A stretch of 64,000 bases of DNA from JADGHX01 sp037200125 (GTDB taxonomy: Bacteria; Pseudomonadota; Gammaproteobacteria; Steroidobacterales; Steroidobacteraceae), in the NCBI GenBank assembly GCA_037200125.1, contig JBBCGS010000008.1, positions 434,001 to 498,000 on the forward strand. The letters run 5' to 3'. This document shows positions 8,718 to 17,556 of the stretch, in pieces. How positions within the stretch are numbered: the first letter of the stretch is position 1; every line of letters begins with the position of its first letter. Both the position numbers and the translations under genes were made by a program. Under the pieces are notes generated by a model. The model had not been told where the DNA came from and ran no database searches. It saw only the letters and a list, made by a program, of their open reading frames with translations.

Positions 8718-11423
8718 GTGAAGATTGTAGCTTGCTTGTCACTTGCTTCAGCGGCGCTCGCCGCCTTACCCATATCGGCACAGAACCAGGTCCAGAACGA
8801 CGATGGCGGACTGAGCGAAGTCATCGTCACCGCCAGCCGCCAGGGCGAAACGGCCATCAGCCGCGTGCCCATGAGCATCGTCGCCCAGACCCAGAAATCG
8901 CTGGATGAGCTGGGCATCAAGACGTCTCAAGACCTGCAACGCATCGTTCCATCCCTGCGTATCGGCTTCAACGGAGGCAACGGGCCTCCCATCTCCATCC
9001 GCGGTATCCAGGGCAACAACGCCGCGACGACGGGTGTCTATCTCGACGAATCACCGCTGCAAGCGCGCACGCTTGGGGGGCTCGTGACGGGCGGCGGCAC
9101 CTTTCTCCCGCTGCTGTTCGACCTCGAGCGCATCGAAGTGCTGAAGGGACCGCAGGGCACGCTGTACGGCTCGTCTTCCGAAGGCGGCACGATTCGATAC
9201 ATCACACCCGATCCCAGCGTCACCGAGTACTCGACATACGCGCGCGCCGAGTTCAACAGCATTGAAGATGGCGACACCGGCGGCGAACTGGGTATCGGCA
9301 TCGGCGGCCCGATCGTCCAGGACAAGCTCGGCTTTCGCGTCAGCGTGTGGGGGCGGCGAATCGGCGGATGGGTCGATCATGTCGACTGGCGCACCGGCCA
9401 GACCGTCGACAAGGACAGCAACTCGCAGGATCAGAAAGCGTTCAAGGGCGCGCTGCGCTGGCAGGCCACAGAGAATTTTACCCTCACGCCGTCGTTCTAC
9501 TACGCGTGGGATCGCAAGAACGATCTCGACACCGTCTACAACGACGTACCTCAGTACACGACCCCGGCGTTCGGCACGCTGCTCTCGAACAATATGCCGA
9601 TATCACCGACGGGCACGTTGACCGGCCTGCCGCTCACGCAGCGAGGCATGCTGCCCACGGGTTACACACCCAGTAGCCCGATTGCGTGCCCGATTACAGG
9701 AAAGCTCCAGTGCTACACGAACGTGCCGGGATATGCCGGGCAGACGGTGTTCATTCACCCTGCGCATACCTACGGACCGATCGATCTCGGGCGATACGCG
9801 TCACTCTCCAACACCGACGCCGGTCTCGCGTATACCGGCCAGATCGATCCCGCAGTCGCGCCGCGCACATCGCGAATCTCATTGGGCAGCCTCACAGCGG
9901 ACTTCGACGCGAGCGGCGTACTGATCAAATCCATCACGTCGTGGATGCGTGATGCCGGCGCGGGCAACGGCGACCTCACTCTTCAGGAGCCGCAGAACAC
10001 AACCGTCACCGTCGGCGGCGGCTACAACCCGTTCGTGCAGTCCCCGTTCATCTTCGATCTCGGAACCCCCTACAGCAGCGCGTATTTCTTCACCGGACGC
10101 CGACACGCGTTTACGCAAGAGGTGCGTGTCTCATCCGCGCCGAGCGGCTCACGACTCAGCTGGATCGGCGGCGCGTACTACCAGAACGCCAACACGATCT
10201 CGCACAACGAAGCGACGCAGGATCGCTCGGCGCTGCAACTCGCCCTGCTCGGACACACGCAGCTTGGTATCTCGCCACTGCATACCGCTGCGGAAATCGC
10301 GAGCAACCTGCAAACCGCGACTAACCAGACTATTCACGAGCGGCGAGTGGCGGCGTTCGGCGAAGCGAACTTCAACCTCACGGACAGCCTGAAGATCACG
10401 GCCGGCCTCCGCTGGTCGGAAGAAGAGCTGAGCTTCACCTCCTACACCTACGGCCTCCTCGTCGCGGCACCGTTCACCGGTAATCCGAACGGCGCGCCGA
10501 ACACGGCTGGCGTTCCAGTCACCGGGAATGTGACAGAGCGTCCGGTTACTCCGAAGCTCACCGTCTCGTGGCAGGCGACGGAAGACAACCTGCTCTACGC
10601 GACGGCGGCTAGCGGCTTCCGTCCCGGCGGCGTGCAGGCGCAAGCGACTTCTCAATGCGCCACGGATCTCGCACAGCTCAACATCACCGCGACGCCGGCA
10701 AGTTACGGCTCGGACAAAGTGTGGAGCTACGAGCTGGGTTCCAAGGTGCGCATGCTCGATCGGCGATTCAGTGTGTCCGGCAGCGTTTTCCGCATTAATT
10801 GGGACAAGCCGCAGACGCCTTATCTGCTACCCACCTGCGTGTTCTCGTACATCCAGAACATCGGCAAGGCGGTCAGCCAGGGTTTCGACATGCAGGGCGA
10901 CTTCCGCGTGACACCGAGCCTCACGCTGAACTCTTCCGTCGGCTACACCGATGCGCATTACACCGAGACTGTGCAAACCGTTCCGAATGCGGCTGGTGTG
11001 CGCTCCACGCTGGTGTTCGCGGGTCAGGACTTCACCGGCATTCCGCACTGGCAGGGCACGCTCGGCGCGCGGTACGCATTCAACGTGCTCGATCACAACG
11101 CCTATCTGGCCGGCAGCTGGCAGTACACCGGCAAGATTCCGAACTCGACGCCGGCGGGCACGAGCGCCTTTGCGCCGGACGCGTACTTCGCGTCTTCGAC
11201 GAGCTACGCGACCGCGCGCCTCGGCATGCTATTCGGCGATGTCGATGTCTCGTTGTTCGCGGACAATCTGACGAACGAGGACGCGCTGACGCCGAACACG
11301 CTGACCGGCCGCGCAACATGCCGAACCACGGACTGCTCCGTATTCGCGTCGTACTACAACGTGACGAATGGGATCACGTTCCGGCCGCGAACGATCGGTA
11401 TCACCGCCGTCTATCGGCACTAG
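8718..11423 (+). CDS. TonB-dependent outer-membrane receptor
   Basis: 901 residues starting at GTG, with GAGGGGG seven bases upstream. Residues 1-22 are a signal peptide (cleavage near ISAQ). A TonB box-like EVIVTASRQ follows, then the plug domain (SRVPMSIVAQT ... SIRGIQGNNAATTGVYLDE ... LKGPQGTLYGSSSEGGTIRY) and a long 22-strand-type barrel ending in FRPRTIGITAVYRH. It would import a bulky ligand across the outer membrane using TonB-ExbBD energy. The plug contains LYGSSSEGGTIRY, the form typical of receptors of sphingomonads and related bacteria. It stands 212 bases after the GH31 locus on the same strand, so an oligosaccharide ligand is plausible but unproven. Confidence 0.92.
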   Translation: MKIVACLSLASAALAALPISAQNQVQNDDGGLSEVIVTASRQGETAISRVPMSIVAQTQKSLDELGIKTSQDLQRIVPSLRIGFNGGNGPPISIRGIQGNNAATTGVYLDESPLQARTLGGLVTGGGTFLPLLFDLERIEVLKGPQGTLYGSSSEGGTIRYITPDPSVTEYSTYARAEFNSIEDGDTGGELGIGIGGPIVQDKLGFRVSVWGRRIGGWVDHVDWRTGQTVDKDSNSQDQKAFKGALRWQATENFTLTPSFYYAWDRKNDLDTVYNDVPQYTTPAFGTLLSNNMPISPTGTLTGLPLTQRGMLPTGYTPSSPIACPITGKLQCYTNVPGYAGQTVFIHPAHTYGPIDLGRYASLSNTDAGLAYTGQIDPAVAPRTSRISLGSLTADFDASGVLIKSITSWMRDAGAGNGDLTLQEPQNTTVTVGGGYNPFVQSPFIFDLGTPYSSAYFFTGRRHAFTQEVRVSSAPSGSRLSWIGGAYYQNANTISHNEATQDRSALQLALLGHTQLGISPLHTAAEIASNLQTATNQTIHERRVAAFGEANFNLTDSLKITAGLRWSEEELSFTSYTYGLLVAAPFTGNPNGAPNTAGVPVTGNVTERPVTPKLTVSWQATEDNLLYATAASGFRPGGVQAQATSQCATDLAQLNITATPASYGSDKVWSYELGSKVRMLDRRFSVSGSVFRINWDKPQTPYLLPTCVFSYIQNIGKAVSQGFDMQGDFRVTPSLTLNSSVGYTDAHYTETVQTVPNAAGVRSTLVFAGQDFTGIPHWQGTLGARYAFNVLDHNAYLAGSWQYTGKIPNSTPAGTSAFAPDAYFASSTSYATARLGMLFGDVDVSLFADNLTNEDALTPNTLTGRATCRTTDCSVFASYYNVTNGITFRPRTIGITAVYRH

Positions 11424-11453
11424 GCGACGGCGAAGATCCGGGAACGAGCCCCA

Positions 11454-11993
11454 TCAGCCAAATGGCCGGATCGGATCTTCGCCCTTCCACTCGACCGACG
11501 CGCGCCAGTAGCGGGTAAACATGTCGTCCATGCCCGGCGTGGCTGGGATGAGCTCGACAAAACCCGGCTCGTTGCGACCATCGTCCATGTAGTACACGGC
11601 GCCGCCGCTCGGCACCGGTGCCCGGAAGGCGACCTGATAATTCCGGCTCTCGTAGGCCGCGCATTCCGCTTCGGCATCGTCGACTGCGATGCCGACGTGA
11701 TGAAAACCGTAGCCGCGCCGGTCGACGACTTCCTTGTAGACGGACGGGTGTTCGTCTTTCGGCTGGATGAGCTCGATCTGCATGTGGCCGGCGAATGCCA
11801 TGGCGATAGCCACATCGGCCTTGGAGGGGCCGCCGCGATAGCGATGCTCGGCGCCCGTGAAGCTGTCCAGCAGGAACCACGGGCCGACGTGACAGTCGCG
11901 AAGCCACCAGTTCATGGAGGCGCGGATGTCCTTCACGACGTACGCCATCTGAACGATCTGGCCGGTGCGCTGGCCGAAACCTAGCGTTTTCAT
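11454..11993 (-). CDS. VOC (glyoxalase/bleomycin-resistance) superfamily protein
   Basis: 179 residues from ATG at 11993 (MKTLGFGQRTGQIVQMAYVV); a longer in-frame extension upstream lacks coding character. Two beta-alpha-beta-beta-beta modules are visible. The first begins QMAYVVKDIRASMNWW; the second begins GFHHVGIAVDDAEAECAAY and ends PGFVELIPATPGM. The HHVGI histidine and the final VELI glutamate are the usual metal ligands of the fold. Such enzymes catalyse isomerisation, dioxygenation or adduct removal; which one cannot be said. It converges on the TonB receptor with 30 bases between stops and no obvious terminator. No operon partner is certain upstream. Confidence 0.8.
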   Translation of the reverse strand: MKTLGFGQRTGQIVQMAYVVKDIRASMNWWLRDCHVGPWFLLDSFTGAEHRYRGGPSKADVAIAMAFAGHMQIELIQPKDEHPSVYKEVVDRRGYGFHHVGIAVDDAEAECAAYESRNYQVAFRAPVPSGGAVYYMDDGRNEPGFVELIPATPGMDDMFTRYWRASVEWKGEDPIRPFG

Positions 11994-12096
11994 GGTGAGG
12001 TAGCCCTTCTTTGGTTCTGCGTGGGACGCAGGGTACTCAAGTGTGGGCGATTCGGGCTCGAGGGGCGCACCTGCCGTCCGAGGCTCGGCACTGTCG

Positions 12097-12120
12097 GAAG
12101 CCCTCAATCGCCGGGCGGCT
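12097..12120 (+). repeat. Repeat family A, single unit
   Basis: One 24-base unit with core GCCCTCAATCGCCGGGC, identical to units at 47.5 and 53.3 kb. It lies in the gap between the VOC gene and the PAS-GGDEF gene. Unlike the other loci there is no inverted partner nearby. Confidence 0.8.
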
Positions 12121-12153
12121 AAGAGGACGGCCCCATTGCTGGAAGTCCGCGAC

Positions 12154-12203
12154 TTCGGCGAGTTCGGCGAGTTCGGCGAGTTCGGCGAGTTCGGCGAGTT
12201 CGG
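12154..12203. repeat. 9-bp minisatellite (five units of TTCGGCGAG plus a partial one)
   Basis: Five exact copies of TTCGGCGAG (12154-12198) and a sixth partial copy. They are flanked by a near-identical direct repeat: GGAAGTCCGCGACTTC at 12141 and GGAAATCCGCGGCTTC at 12209. The array ends exactly at the stop codon of the PAS-GGDEF gene, so the end of that gene (AEAADFQ) is echoed downstream as AEVADFQ in another frame. Copy number is a likely slippage hotspot. Confidence 0.9.
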
Positions 12204-13136
12204 TTATTGGAAATCCGCGGCTTCCGCGGTCGCGATGCTGTTCTTGCCCTGCTTCTTCGAGCGCTCGAGCGCTGTCGTGCAGGCGTTGATGAGCGCTTCG
12301 AGCGCGAGCTCTCGCGGGGGAACCAGGCTTGCGACGCCGGAGCTGACCGTGAGGTACCGCTCGGCCCCGCCACGCGGGTGATGAATCAGAAGATCGCGCA
12401 CACGCTGCGCAACCACGCGTGCGTATTCGCTGGCCCGCTCCGCCGCTTCGCCCTGGATCAGCACGACGAACGTGCCATCGCCCCAGTAGCCCACGACATC
12501 GCCCCCTCGGCGATACGAGCCGCCCACCACGCGCGCGACACGGCGAATCACCGCGTCCCCGCCCGTCTTCTCGAACTTCTCGTTGTAGGCCTGCAGGTCG
12601 TCGATATCGAGCAGCACGAGGCCGATCGCGTGCGAGTCGCGCTGGGCCAGCAGCCAATCCCGGCGCAGCAGCTCTTCGAAATAGCCGCGTGAGTTGAGGC
12701 CCGTGAGCCGATCTTCGCGCTGCAGCGCCGGCATGCCGGGGATCGTTCGATCCATCGTCTTCATGCGGCCGCCGGCATCGCGACAGTAGGCGACCCAGTG
12801 ACTGATCTTGCCCTCGCCGCTCTTCAGCGGCTGAAGCAGCGTCTCGTTCCAGAACAGCGAGCCATCGGCGCGATAATTGCGAATGAGCACGCGGCAGGAT
12901 TCGCCGCGATCCAGCGCTTCCTTCATCCGGGCGCGCGCGTCCTGGTTGCGATCCTCGCCCTGCAGCGAGCGCAGGTTCGTTCCGATGAGCGAGCCCGCCG
13001 CGTAACCGGTGAGCTGGGTGAACGCGGTGTTCACGTAAACAACCGGGAAATCGTTCTGCTGGGCGTCGCAAACCGCCACGCCGTCAGGCGAGCTGTCGAT
13101 GAAACTGCGCCAGATGTCTACGGACCAGTCGTTCAT
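12204..13136 (-). CDS. PAS-GGDEF protein with degenerate active site
   Basis: 310 residues, cytoplasmic. Residues 1-125 form a PAS sensor domain (WRSFIDSSPDGVAVCDAQQ ... VYVNTAFTQLTGYAAGSLIG ... RNYRADGSLFWNETLLQPL). From about residue 135 a GGDEF-type domain follows (DRLTGLNSRGYFEELLRRD ... VLLDIDDLQAYNEKFEKTGGDAVIRRVA). The signature loop reads YWGDGTFVVLIQG instead of YGGDEF, so the first Gly, the Glu and the Phe are lost. Synthesis of cyclic di-GMP is therefore doubtful, and a receptor or scaffold role is more likely. It overlaps the nagZ stop by four bases. The C-terminus ends at a 9-bp minisatellite. Confidence 0.85.
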   Translation of the reverse strand: MNDWSVDIWRSFIDSSPDGVAVCDAQQNDFPVVYVNTAFTQLTGYAAGSLIGTNLRSLQGEDRNQDARARMKEALDRGESCRVLIRNYRADGSLFWNETLLQPLKSGEGKISHWVAYCRDAGGRMKTMDRTIPGMPALQREDRLTGLNSRGYFEELLRRDWLLAQRDSHAIGLVLLDIDDLQAYNEKFEKTGGDAVIRRVARVVGGSYRRGGDVVGYWGDGTFVVLIQGEAAERASEYARVVAQRVRDLLIHHPRGGAERYLTVSSGVASLVPPRELALEALINACTTALERSKKQGKNSIATAEAADFQ

Positions 13137-14189
13137 GCGCGGCCCGCATCCAGTTTGAGCGTTGGCGGCGCCGAGCAGCGCGCCAGCATTTCACGGCATT
13201 GCTGCCATTCGGCGGACGCCATCAACGTGTCGCGCGGCATGCCTTCGCGGCCACGCATACGTACGAGACGGACGGCGGACGCCGGCGAGGATTCCACTTC
13301 GAGTTTGTCGAGCACGGCCACGACGCTGGGCCGGCTATTGCAGATGAGCACCATGTCCGACCCGGCGTCGAGGGCGCGACGTGAGCGTTCGACGACGTCG
13401 CCGGCAACGGCGGCGCCAGCCATCGACATGTCATCGGTGAACACGACGCCTTTGAATCCAAGCTCGCCGCGCAGGATGTCGCGGATCCATCGTGGCGACA
13501 CGCTCGCGACGGCATCCCGATCCACTTCGGGGAAGAGCACGTGAGCGGCCAGCACCGCGGGCAATGCGTTCGCGATGAGCCGCCGGTACGGCATGATGTC
13601 GTCGTCTAGATCGACATAGGGACGACGATCGACCGGCGCGTGCGTGTGCGAATCCGCCACCACAGCGCCATGCCCGGGGAAGTGTTTTGCCGTCGCAGCC
13701 ATCCCCGCATCCTTCATGCCATGCATGTATGCGATGGCGAGTTGCGATACCGCTGGCGCCTTGGCATGAAACGCGCGATCGCCGATCACCTCGCTCACGC
13801 CGTAGTCGAGATCAACGCAAGGCGCGAACGAAAGGTCCACGCCGCAAGCGCGCAGCTCGGCCGCCATGAGCCAGCCCATGTGCCGGGCCAGGTCGAGACC
13901 CACCTTCGCGTCGAGGTCGAACTCCTTGCCGATGCGCCGAAGCGCCGGCAGCACGGAGAACCCCGGCCGGAACCGCTGCACCCGCCCGCCCTCGTGGTCG
14001 ACGGCGACCAGCAGCGCCGGGCTGCGCACGCGATGGATCGCCGTAACGAGCGCCGTGAGCTGGTCCGGGTCCCGGTAGTTGCGTTGTGAACAGGATCACA
14101 CCCCCGACGAGGGGGTGTTTCAGGATTTCGGTGTCTTCGGCCGTGAGCTCGGTGCCGGCAACGTCGACCATGAGGGGTCCGAGGGTCAT
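13133..14189 (-). pseudogene. nagZ: Beta-N-acetylhexosaminidase NagZ, interrupted by a one-base frameshift
   Basis: NagZ removes GlcNAc from muropeptides in peptidoglycan recycling (GH3 family, cytoplasmic). The N-terminal part starts at ATG 14189 (MTLGPLMVDVAGTELTAED) and reads to ILFTT. The rest continues in the next frame as RSPALLVAVDHEGGRVQRF, then the catalytic loop KHFPGHGAVVADSHTH and VFTDDMSMAGA. Removing one T from the TT at 14084-14085 restores ILFTRNYRDPDQLTALVTAI without a gap. All other family features are intact, total about 350 residues, the usual size. Either a sequencing error or a very recent mutation explains this. The gene follows rlmD closely (25 bases) and overlaps the next gene by four. 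Confidence 0.9.
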
Positions 14190-14214
14190 GGGTCGAAGGT
14201 TCCGGGCGGCGGCA

Positions 14215-15597
14215 TCAGGAACGCGCTCGCCTTGCCGGCTCGAGCACGGCAAGCGACTCAACGTGGTTGGTGTGCGGGAACATGTCGAGCACACCGGCGG
14301 CGCGCAGTTTGAACCCGTATTCTTGGATCATTAGACCGATGTCCCTGGCGAGACTGCCCGGATGACACGAAATATACAGCACGCGCTTCGGCGCCAAACG
14401 TGCGACGGTTGGCAACATTTCCCGCGCTCCCGCGCGCGGTGGGTCCAAAAGCACGTAGGGATACTCGCCGGAAGCGCCGGACGCGAGCCACGAGGTCCCA
14501 CCCGGCAGCGGCTGCATGAGGTCGGCCATGTGGAATTCCGCGTTGGAAATGCCGTTCCGGCGCGCGTTTTCGCCACCCCGCCGCACCAGTTCCCGATCCC
14601 CTTCGACCCCCACTACCCGGCCGGCCCTCCTAGCCAGGGCGAGGGTGAAATTGCCCAGTCCGCAGTACAAGTCGAGCACCGCGCTGCCGGGGGCGGGGTC
14701 CAGCAGCTCCACAGCCCGGCTGACCAGGGCCTGGTTGATCGCCCCGTTCACCTGGATGAAGTCCGTGGGGTTGAAGTCGAGGGTCAGGTCGAACGCGGGC
14801 AGCCGGTAGTTCAGCGGGTCTTCCTCCGCCCGCCCCGCCGGCCCCGCATCGAGGCGCCGGACCGAGTCCAGGCCGGCGGGCTGCAGATACAGGCGCAGGC
14901 CATGAGCCGCCTCGAAGGCGCGCAGCGTCTCGAGGTCGCCTTCCGAAGGGGGCTCCATCACGCGTATGACCAGCGCGACGGCGTTGTCGGCGACCGCCAC
15001 TTCGATCTGCGGCAGCCGCTCGCGAATGCTGAGCGTCGTGATCATGTCCGCCAGCGGCGTGATGAGCTTGCCTGCGGGGTCGCTCAACACCTCGCACTGC
15101 TTGAGCTCCGCAATGTAGGGCGCGAGCCGCTCGCGGAAACCGACGAGCACGCGACCCTTCTTCCTCACGTACCTCACGCCGAGCCGCGCACGCCGTCGAT
15201 AGTTCCAGACGGGCCCGCGCATCGGCTCGAACCATTCCTCCGGCGTCGCCTGCGCGATGCGCTCGAGGTTATTCTGAAGCTCGCGCTGCTTGGCGAGAAT
15301 CTGCGATTCGGGATCGAGATGCTGAAGCGCGCAACCGCCGCACAGACCGAAGTGCGCGCAGCGCGGCGTGACGCGGTCGGCCGCGGGCTCGAGCACTTCG
15401 AGCAGCACGCCATCGTCATGCTGCTTGTGACGCCCGGCGCGACGGAAACGGATGCGCTCACCGGGCAGCGAGCCCGCGACGAACGCCGTTTTGCCTTCAC
15501 GCAGGATGCCTTCGCCTTCGTGCGTGAGGCCGGCAACTACGCCAATTTCTTCCGCCTGCATAACCACCGGGCGGGACGCTTTCGATGCTCGGCTCAT
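14215..15597 (-). CDS. rlmD: 23S rRNA (uracil-1939-C5)-methyltransferase RlmD
   Basis: 460 residues. RlmD methylates U1939 of 23S rRNA with SAM. An N-terminal TRAM domain is followed by the iron-sulfur cysteines C80, C86, C89 (CAHFGLCGGC) and C168. The methyltransferase half shows LDLYCGLGNF (SAM binding), LLDPPRAG and the catalytic segment YISCHPGSLARD near residue 410. It is somewhat longer than the E. coli protein (433), mainly at the N-terminus. Transcribed with the exonuclease gene upstream (14 bases) and nagZ downstream. Confidence 0.93.
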   Translation of the reverse strand: MSRASKASRPVVMQAEEIGVVAGLTHEGEGILREGKTAFVAGSLPGERIRFRRAGRHKQHDDGVLLEVLEPAADRVTPRCAHFGLCGGCALQHLDPESQILAKQRELQNNLERIAQATPEEWFEPMRGPVWNYRRRARLGVRYVRKKGRVLVGFRERLAPYIAELKQCEVLSDPAGKLITPLADMITTLSIRERLPQIEVAVADNAVALVIRVMEPPSEGDLETLRAFEAAHGLRLYLQPAGLDSVRRLDAGPAGRAEEDPLNYRLPAFDLTLDFNPTDFIQVNGAINQALVSRAVELLDPAPGSAVLDLYCGLGNFTLALARRAGRVVGVEGDRELVRRGGENARRNGISNAEFHMADLMQPLPGGTSWLASGASGEYPYVLLDPPRAGAREMLPTVARLAPKRVLYISCHPGSLARDIGLMIQEYGFKLRAAGVLDMFPHTNHVESLAVLEPARRARS

Positions 15598-15610
15598 TGC
15601 GTTCAGCGTC

Positions 15611-16393
15611 TCAGGTCTGCGCTTCCCACGCGCGCAGATACTCCGTGAAATGCGGCTCGGCGCTCGTGCCGGCCCGGAGCAACGTCTTCATGCGCTCCAC
15701 TTCTTCGGCGTAGCGCTCGGGCATGAGATTGCCGCGCATGAGCTCGAAGCGAAGGTAGACGAGGTAGGTGTTGATCACATCCGTTTCGCAATACTGGCGA
15801 ATGCGAGGCAGCTCGCCAGCGAGATACGCGTCCGCGACCTTGTCGCCGGAGAAACCGAGTTTGCCGGGGAGCCCGATCATCGTGGCAATCGCTTCGAGGC
15901 CCGCTTTCGCTCGCGCCTGATAACCGGAGAGCACGTCCATCACATCGACGTGCCGCCAGTGATAGCGGCTGAGATAGTTGTTGTAGCGGAACGTCTGATC
16001 CTCACCGCCGGTCTCCCAATAGCGCGCGGCACGCACGCCGTATTTCAACGCGCGATAGTGAAGCACGGGCAGATCGAACCCACTGCCGTTCCACGAAACG
16101 AGATTCGGTGAGTAGCGCTCGATTCCATCGAAGAAGCGCTCGACCAGTTCCTGTTCGCTCGACTGAAGGCTGCCGAGACTCCAGACCTTCAATATATCGT
16201 TCGCCCGCAGTACGCAGGAAATGGCGACGATGCGGTGCTGGTCGTGCGGCAGGAACTCGCTGCCTGTCTTCTGACGGCGCAGCGTGAACATGCACTTCAT
16301 GATCTCGTCGTCGGAAAGGCCGGCGAGATTGTAGAGGCGGCGGCCCAACTCGACGTCAGGTACGGTTTCGATATCGAAGACCAGGCAGTTCAT
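15611..16393 (-). CDS. Predicted 3'-5' exonuclease, PolB-like DnaQ fold
   Basis: 260 residues of the ribonuclease H-like DEDD superfamily. Motif I is VFDIETVPD (residues 5-13), motif II is SWNGSGFDLPVL (around 99-110), and motif III carries KVADAYLAGELPRIRQYCETDVINTY with the final Asp. It is close to the conserved family annotated as PolB-associated or predicted 3'-5' exonuclease, whose cellular role is not well known; proofreading-like or RNA trimming functions are possible. The start overlaps the acpS stop by four bases (ATGA), so the two are translationally coupled. Confidence 0.85.
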   Translation of the reverse strand: MNCLVFDIETVPDVELGRRLYNLAGLSDDEIMKCMFTLRRQKTGSEFLPHDQHRIVAISCVLRANDILKVWSLGSLQSSEQELVERFFDGIERYSPNLVSWNGSGFDLPVLHYRALKYGVRAARYWETGGEDQTFRYNNYLSRYHWRHVDVMDVLSGYQARAKAGLEAIATMIGLPGKLGFSGDKVADAYLAGELPRIRQYCETDVINTYLVYLRFELMRGNLMPERYAEEVERMKTLLRAGTSAEPHFTEYLRAWEAQT

Positions 16394-16797
16394 GGCACGG
16401 TCCCCTGCCCGCCCGGCTGCGCGCGCAACAGCACGGCGACCGCGACGATCAGGCCCGCTTCGTCCGTCAGCGTCACGTGCCCCTCGCCAACGCCCAGGCC
16501 CCGGCGCACGGCTTCGCCACGCTCCGAATACACGACTTCCGGTTTACCCCAGGCGTTCTGCACGACGCCGACGTCGCGAATCCACACGCCGTGCGCAAAG
16601 CCGGTGCCCATCGCCTTGACGATGGCTTCCTTGGCCGCGAACCGCATGGCGATGAAACGCTCCGGACGCTTGGTGTGCGCAAGCTGCGCGCGCTCGGCGG
16701 GCATCAGCAACCGGTCGATGAAGTGATCGCCGAAACGTTCGAGCGACTTCTTGATGCGGGCCGCTTCGAGCACATCGACCCCGATACCGTAGATCAT
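16390..16797 (-). CDS. acpS: Holo-[acyl-carrier-protein] synthase
   Basis: 135 residues. AcpS transfers 4'-phosphopantetheine from CoA to the serine of acyl carrier protein. The N-terminal IYGIGVDVLEAARI holds the Mg-binding Asp, and RFAAKEAIVKAMGTG is the second signature with Glu and Lys. The C-terminal HVTLTDEAGLIVAVAVL strand completes the fold. It lies 24 bases after pdxJ and overlaps the exonuclease gene. The pdxJ-acpS order is standard in gammaproteobacteria. Confidence 0.95.
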   Translation of the reverse strand: MIYGIGVDVLEAARIKKSLERFGDHFIDRLLMPAERAQLAHTKRPERFIAMRFAAKEAIVKAMGTGFAHGVWIRDVGVVQNAWGKPEVVYSERGEAVRRGLGVGEGHVTLTDEAGLIVAVAVLLRAQPGGQGTVP

Positions 16798-16821
16798 GGG
16801 TCGGCGATCATACGCGAGCCG

Positions 16822-17556
16822 TCATCCGCGAGCGGCAAGCATGAGCGCGCGCATATCGCGCACGGCCGGGCCGATGCCGTCGAACACGGCGCGCGCGATG
16901 ATGGCGTGCCCGATGTTCAGCTCGACGACCTCGGCAATCGCCGCGACCGGCTGCACGTTGTGATAATTCAGGCCATGGCCGGCGTGCACTTCGAGCCCCA
17001 TGCTCGACGCAAGCCTGGCGCCCGCGACGAGCCGCTGCAGCTCGGTCGCCTGCTGCGAGCCGGTGGAGTCGGCGTAGGCACCCGTGTGCAACTCCACGAC
17101 CGGCGCGCCGATCTGCACGGCCGCCTCGATCTGGCGCGGATCCGGGTCGATGAAGAGCGCGACGCGGATGCCGGCGACCACGAGAATCGACACGGCTTCC
17201 TTCAATCGCTGCACCTGGCTTGCGGCATCGAGCCCGCCTTCCGTCGTGATTTCCTGCCGCTTTTCCGGCACCAGACAGCAATCCGGCGGGCGCACGTGCC
17301 GCGCGAGATCGAGCATCTCGTCGGTGACGGCCATTTCGAGGTTCATGCGCGTCTTGACCACTTCCTTGAGCGCTTTCACGTCCTGGATCTGGATGTGCCG
17401 GCGGTCCTCGCGCAGGTGCAGGGTGATGAGATCCGCGCCCGCCATCTCCGCGGCCAGGGCGGCATGCACCGGATCGGGATAGCGCGCGCGCCGCGCCTGC
17501 CGCAGCGTCGCCACGTGATCGATGTTGATGCCGAGCGCGATAAACCGGTTCGTCAT
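16822..17556 (-). CDS. pdxJ: Pyridoxine 5'-phosphate synthase PdxJ
   Basis: 244 residues from ATG 17556, equal to the family length (E. coli 243). PdxJ condenses 3-amino-2-oxopropyl phosphate with deoxyxylulose 5-phosphate to form pyridoxine 5'-phosphate. A TIM barrel is visible: LGINIDHVATLRQARR, ITLHLREDRRHIQ, VELHTGAYAD, EVHAGHGLNYHN and ELNIGHAIIARAVF, including the catalytic Glu and His residues. The ATG overlaps the recO stop by four bases. A longer in-frame extension into recO was rejected because it has no homologous character. Confidence 0.96.
   Translation of the reverse strand: MTNRFIALGINIDHVATLRQARRARYPDPVHAALAAEMAGADLITLHLREDRRHIQIQDVKALKEVVKTRMNLEMAVTDEMLDLARHVRPPDCCLVPEKRQEITTEGGLDAASQVQRLKEAVSILVVAGIRVALFIDPDPRQIEAAVQIGAPVVELHTGAYADSTGSQQATELQRLVAGARLASSMGLEVHAGHGLNYHNVQPVAAIAEVVELNIGHAIIARAVFDGIGPAVRDMRALMLAARG

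Noticed and set aside
12154..12203. CRISPR or operator array
   Set aside because: 9-base units without spacers; a simple minisatellite.
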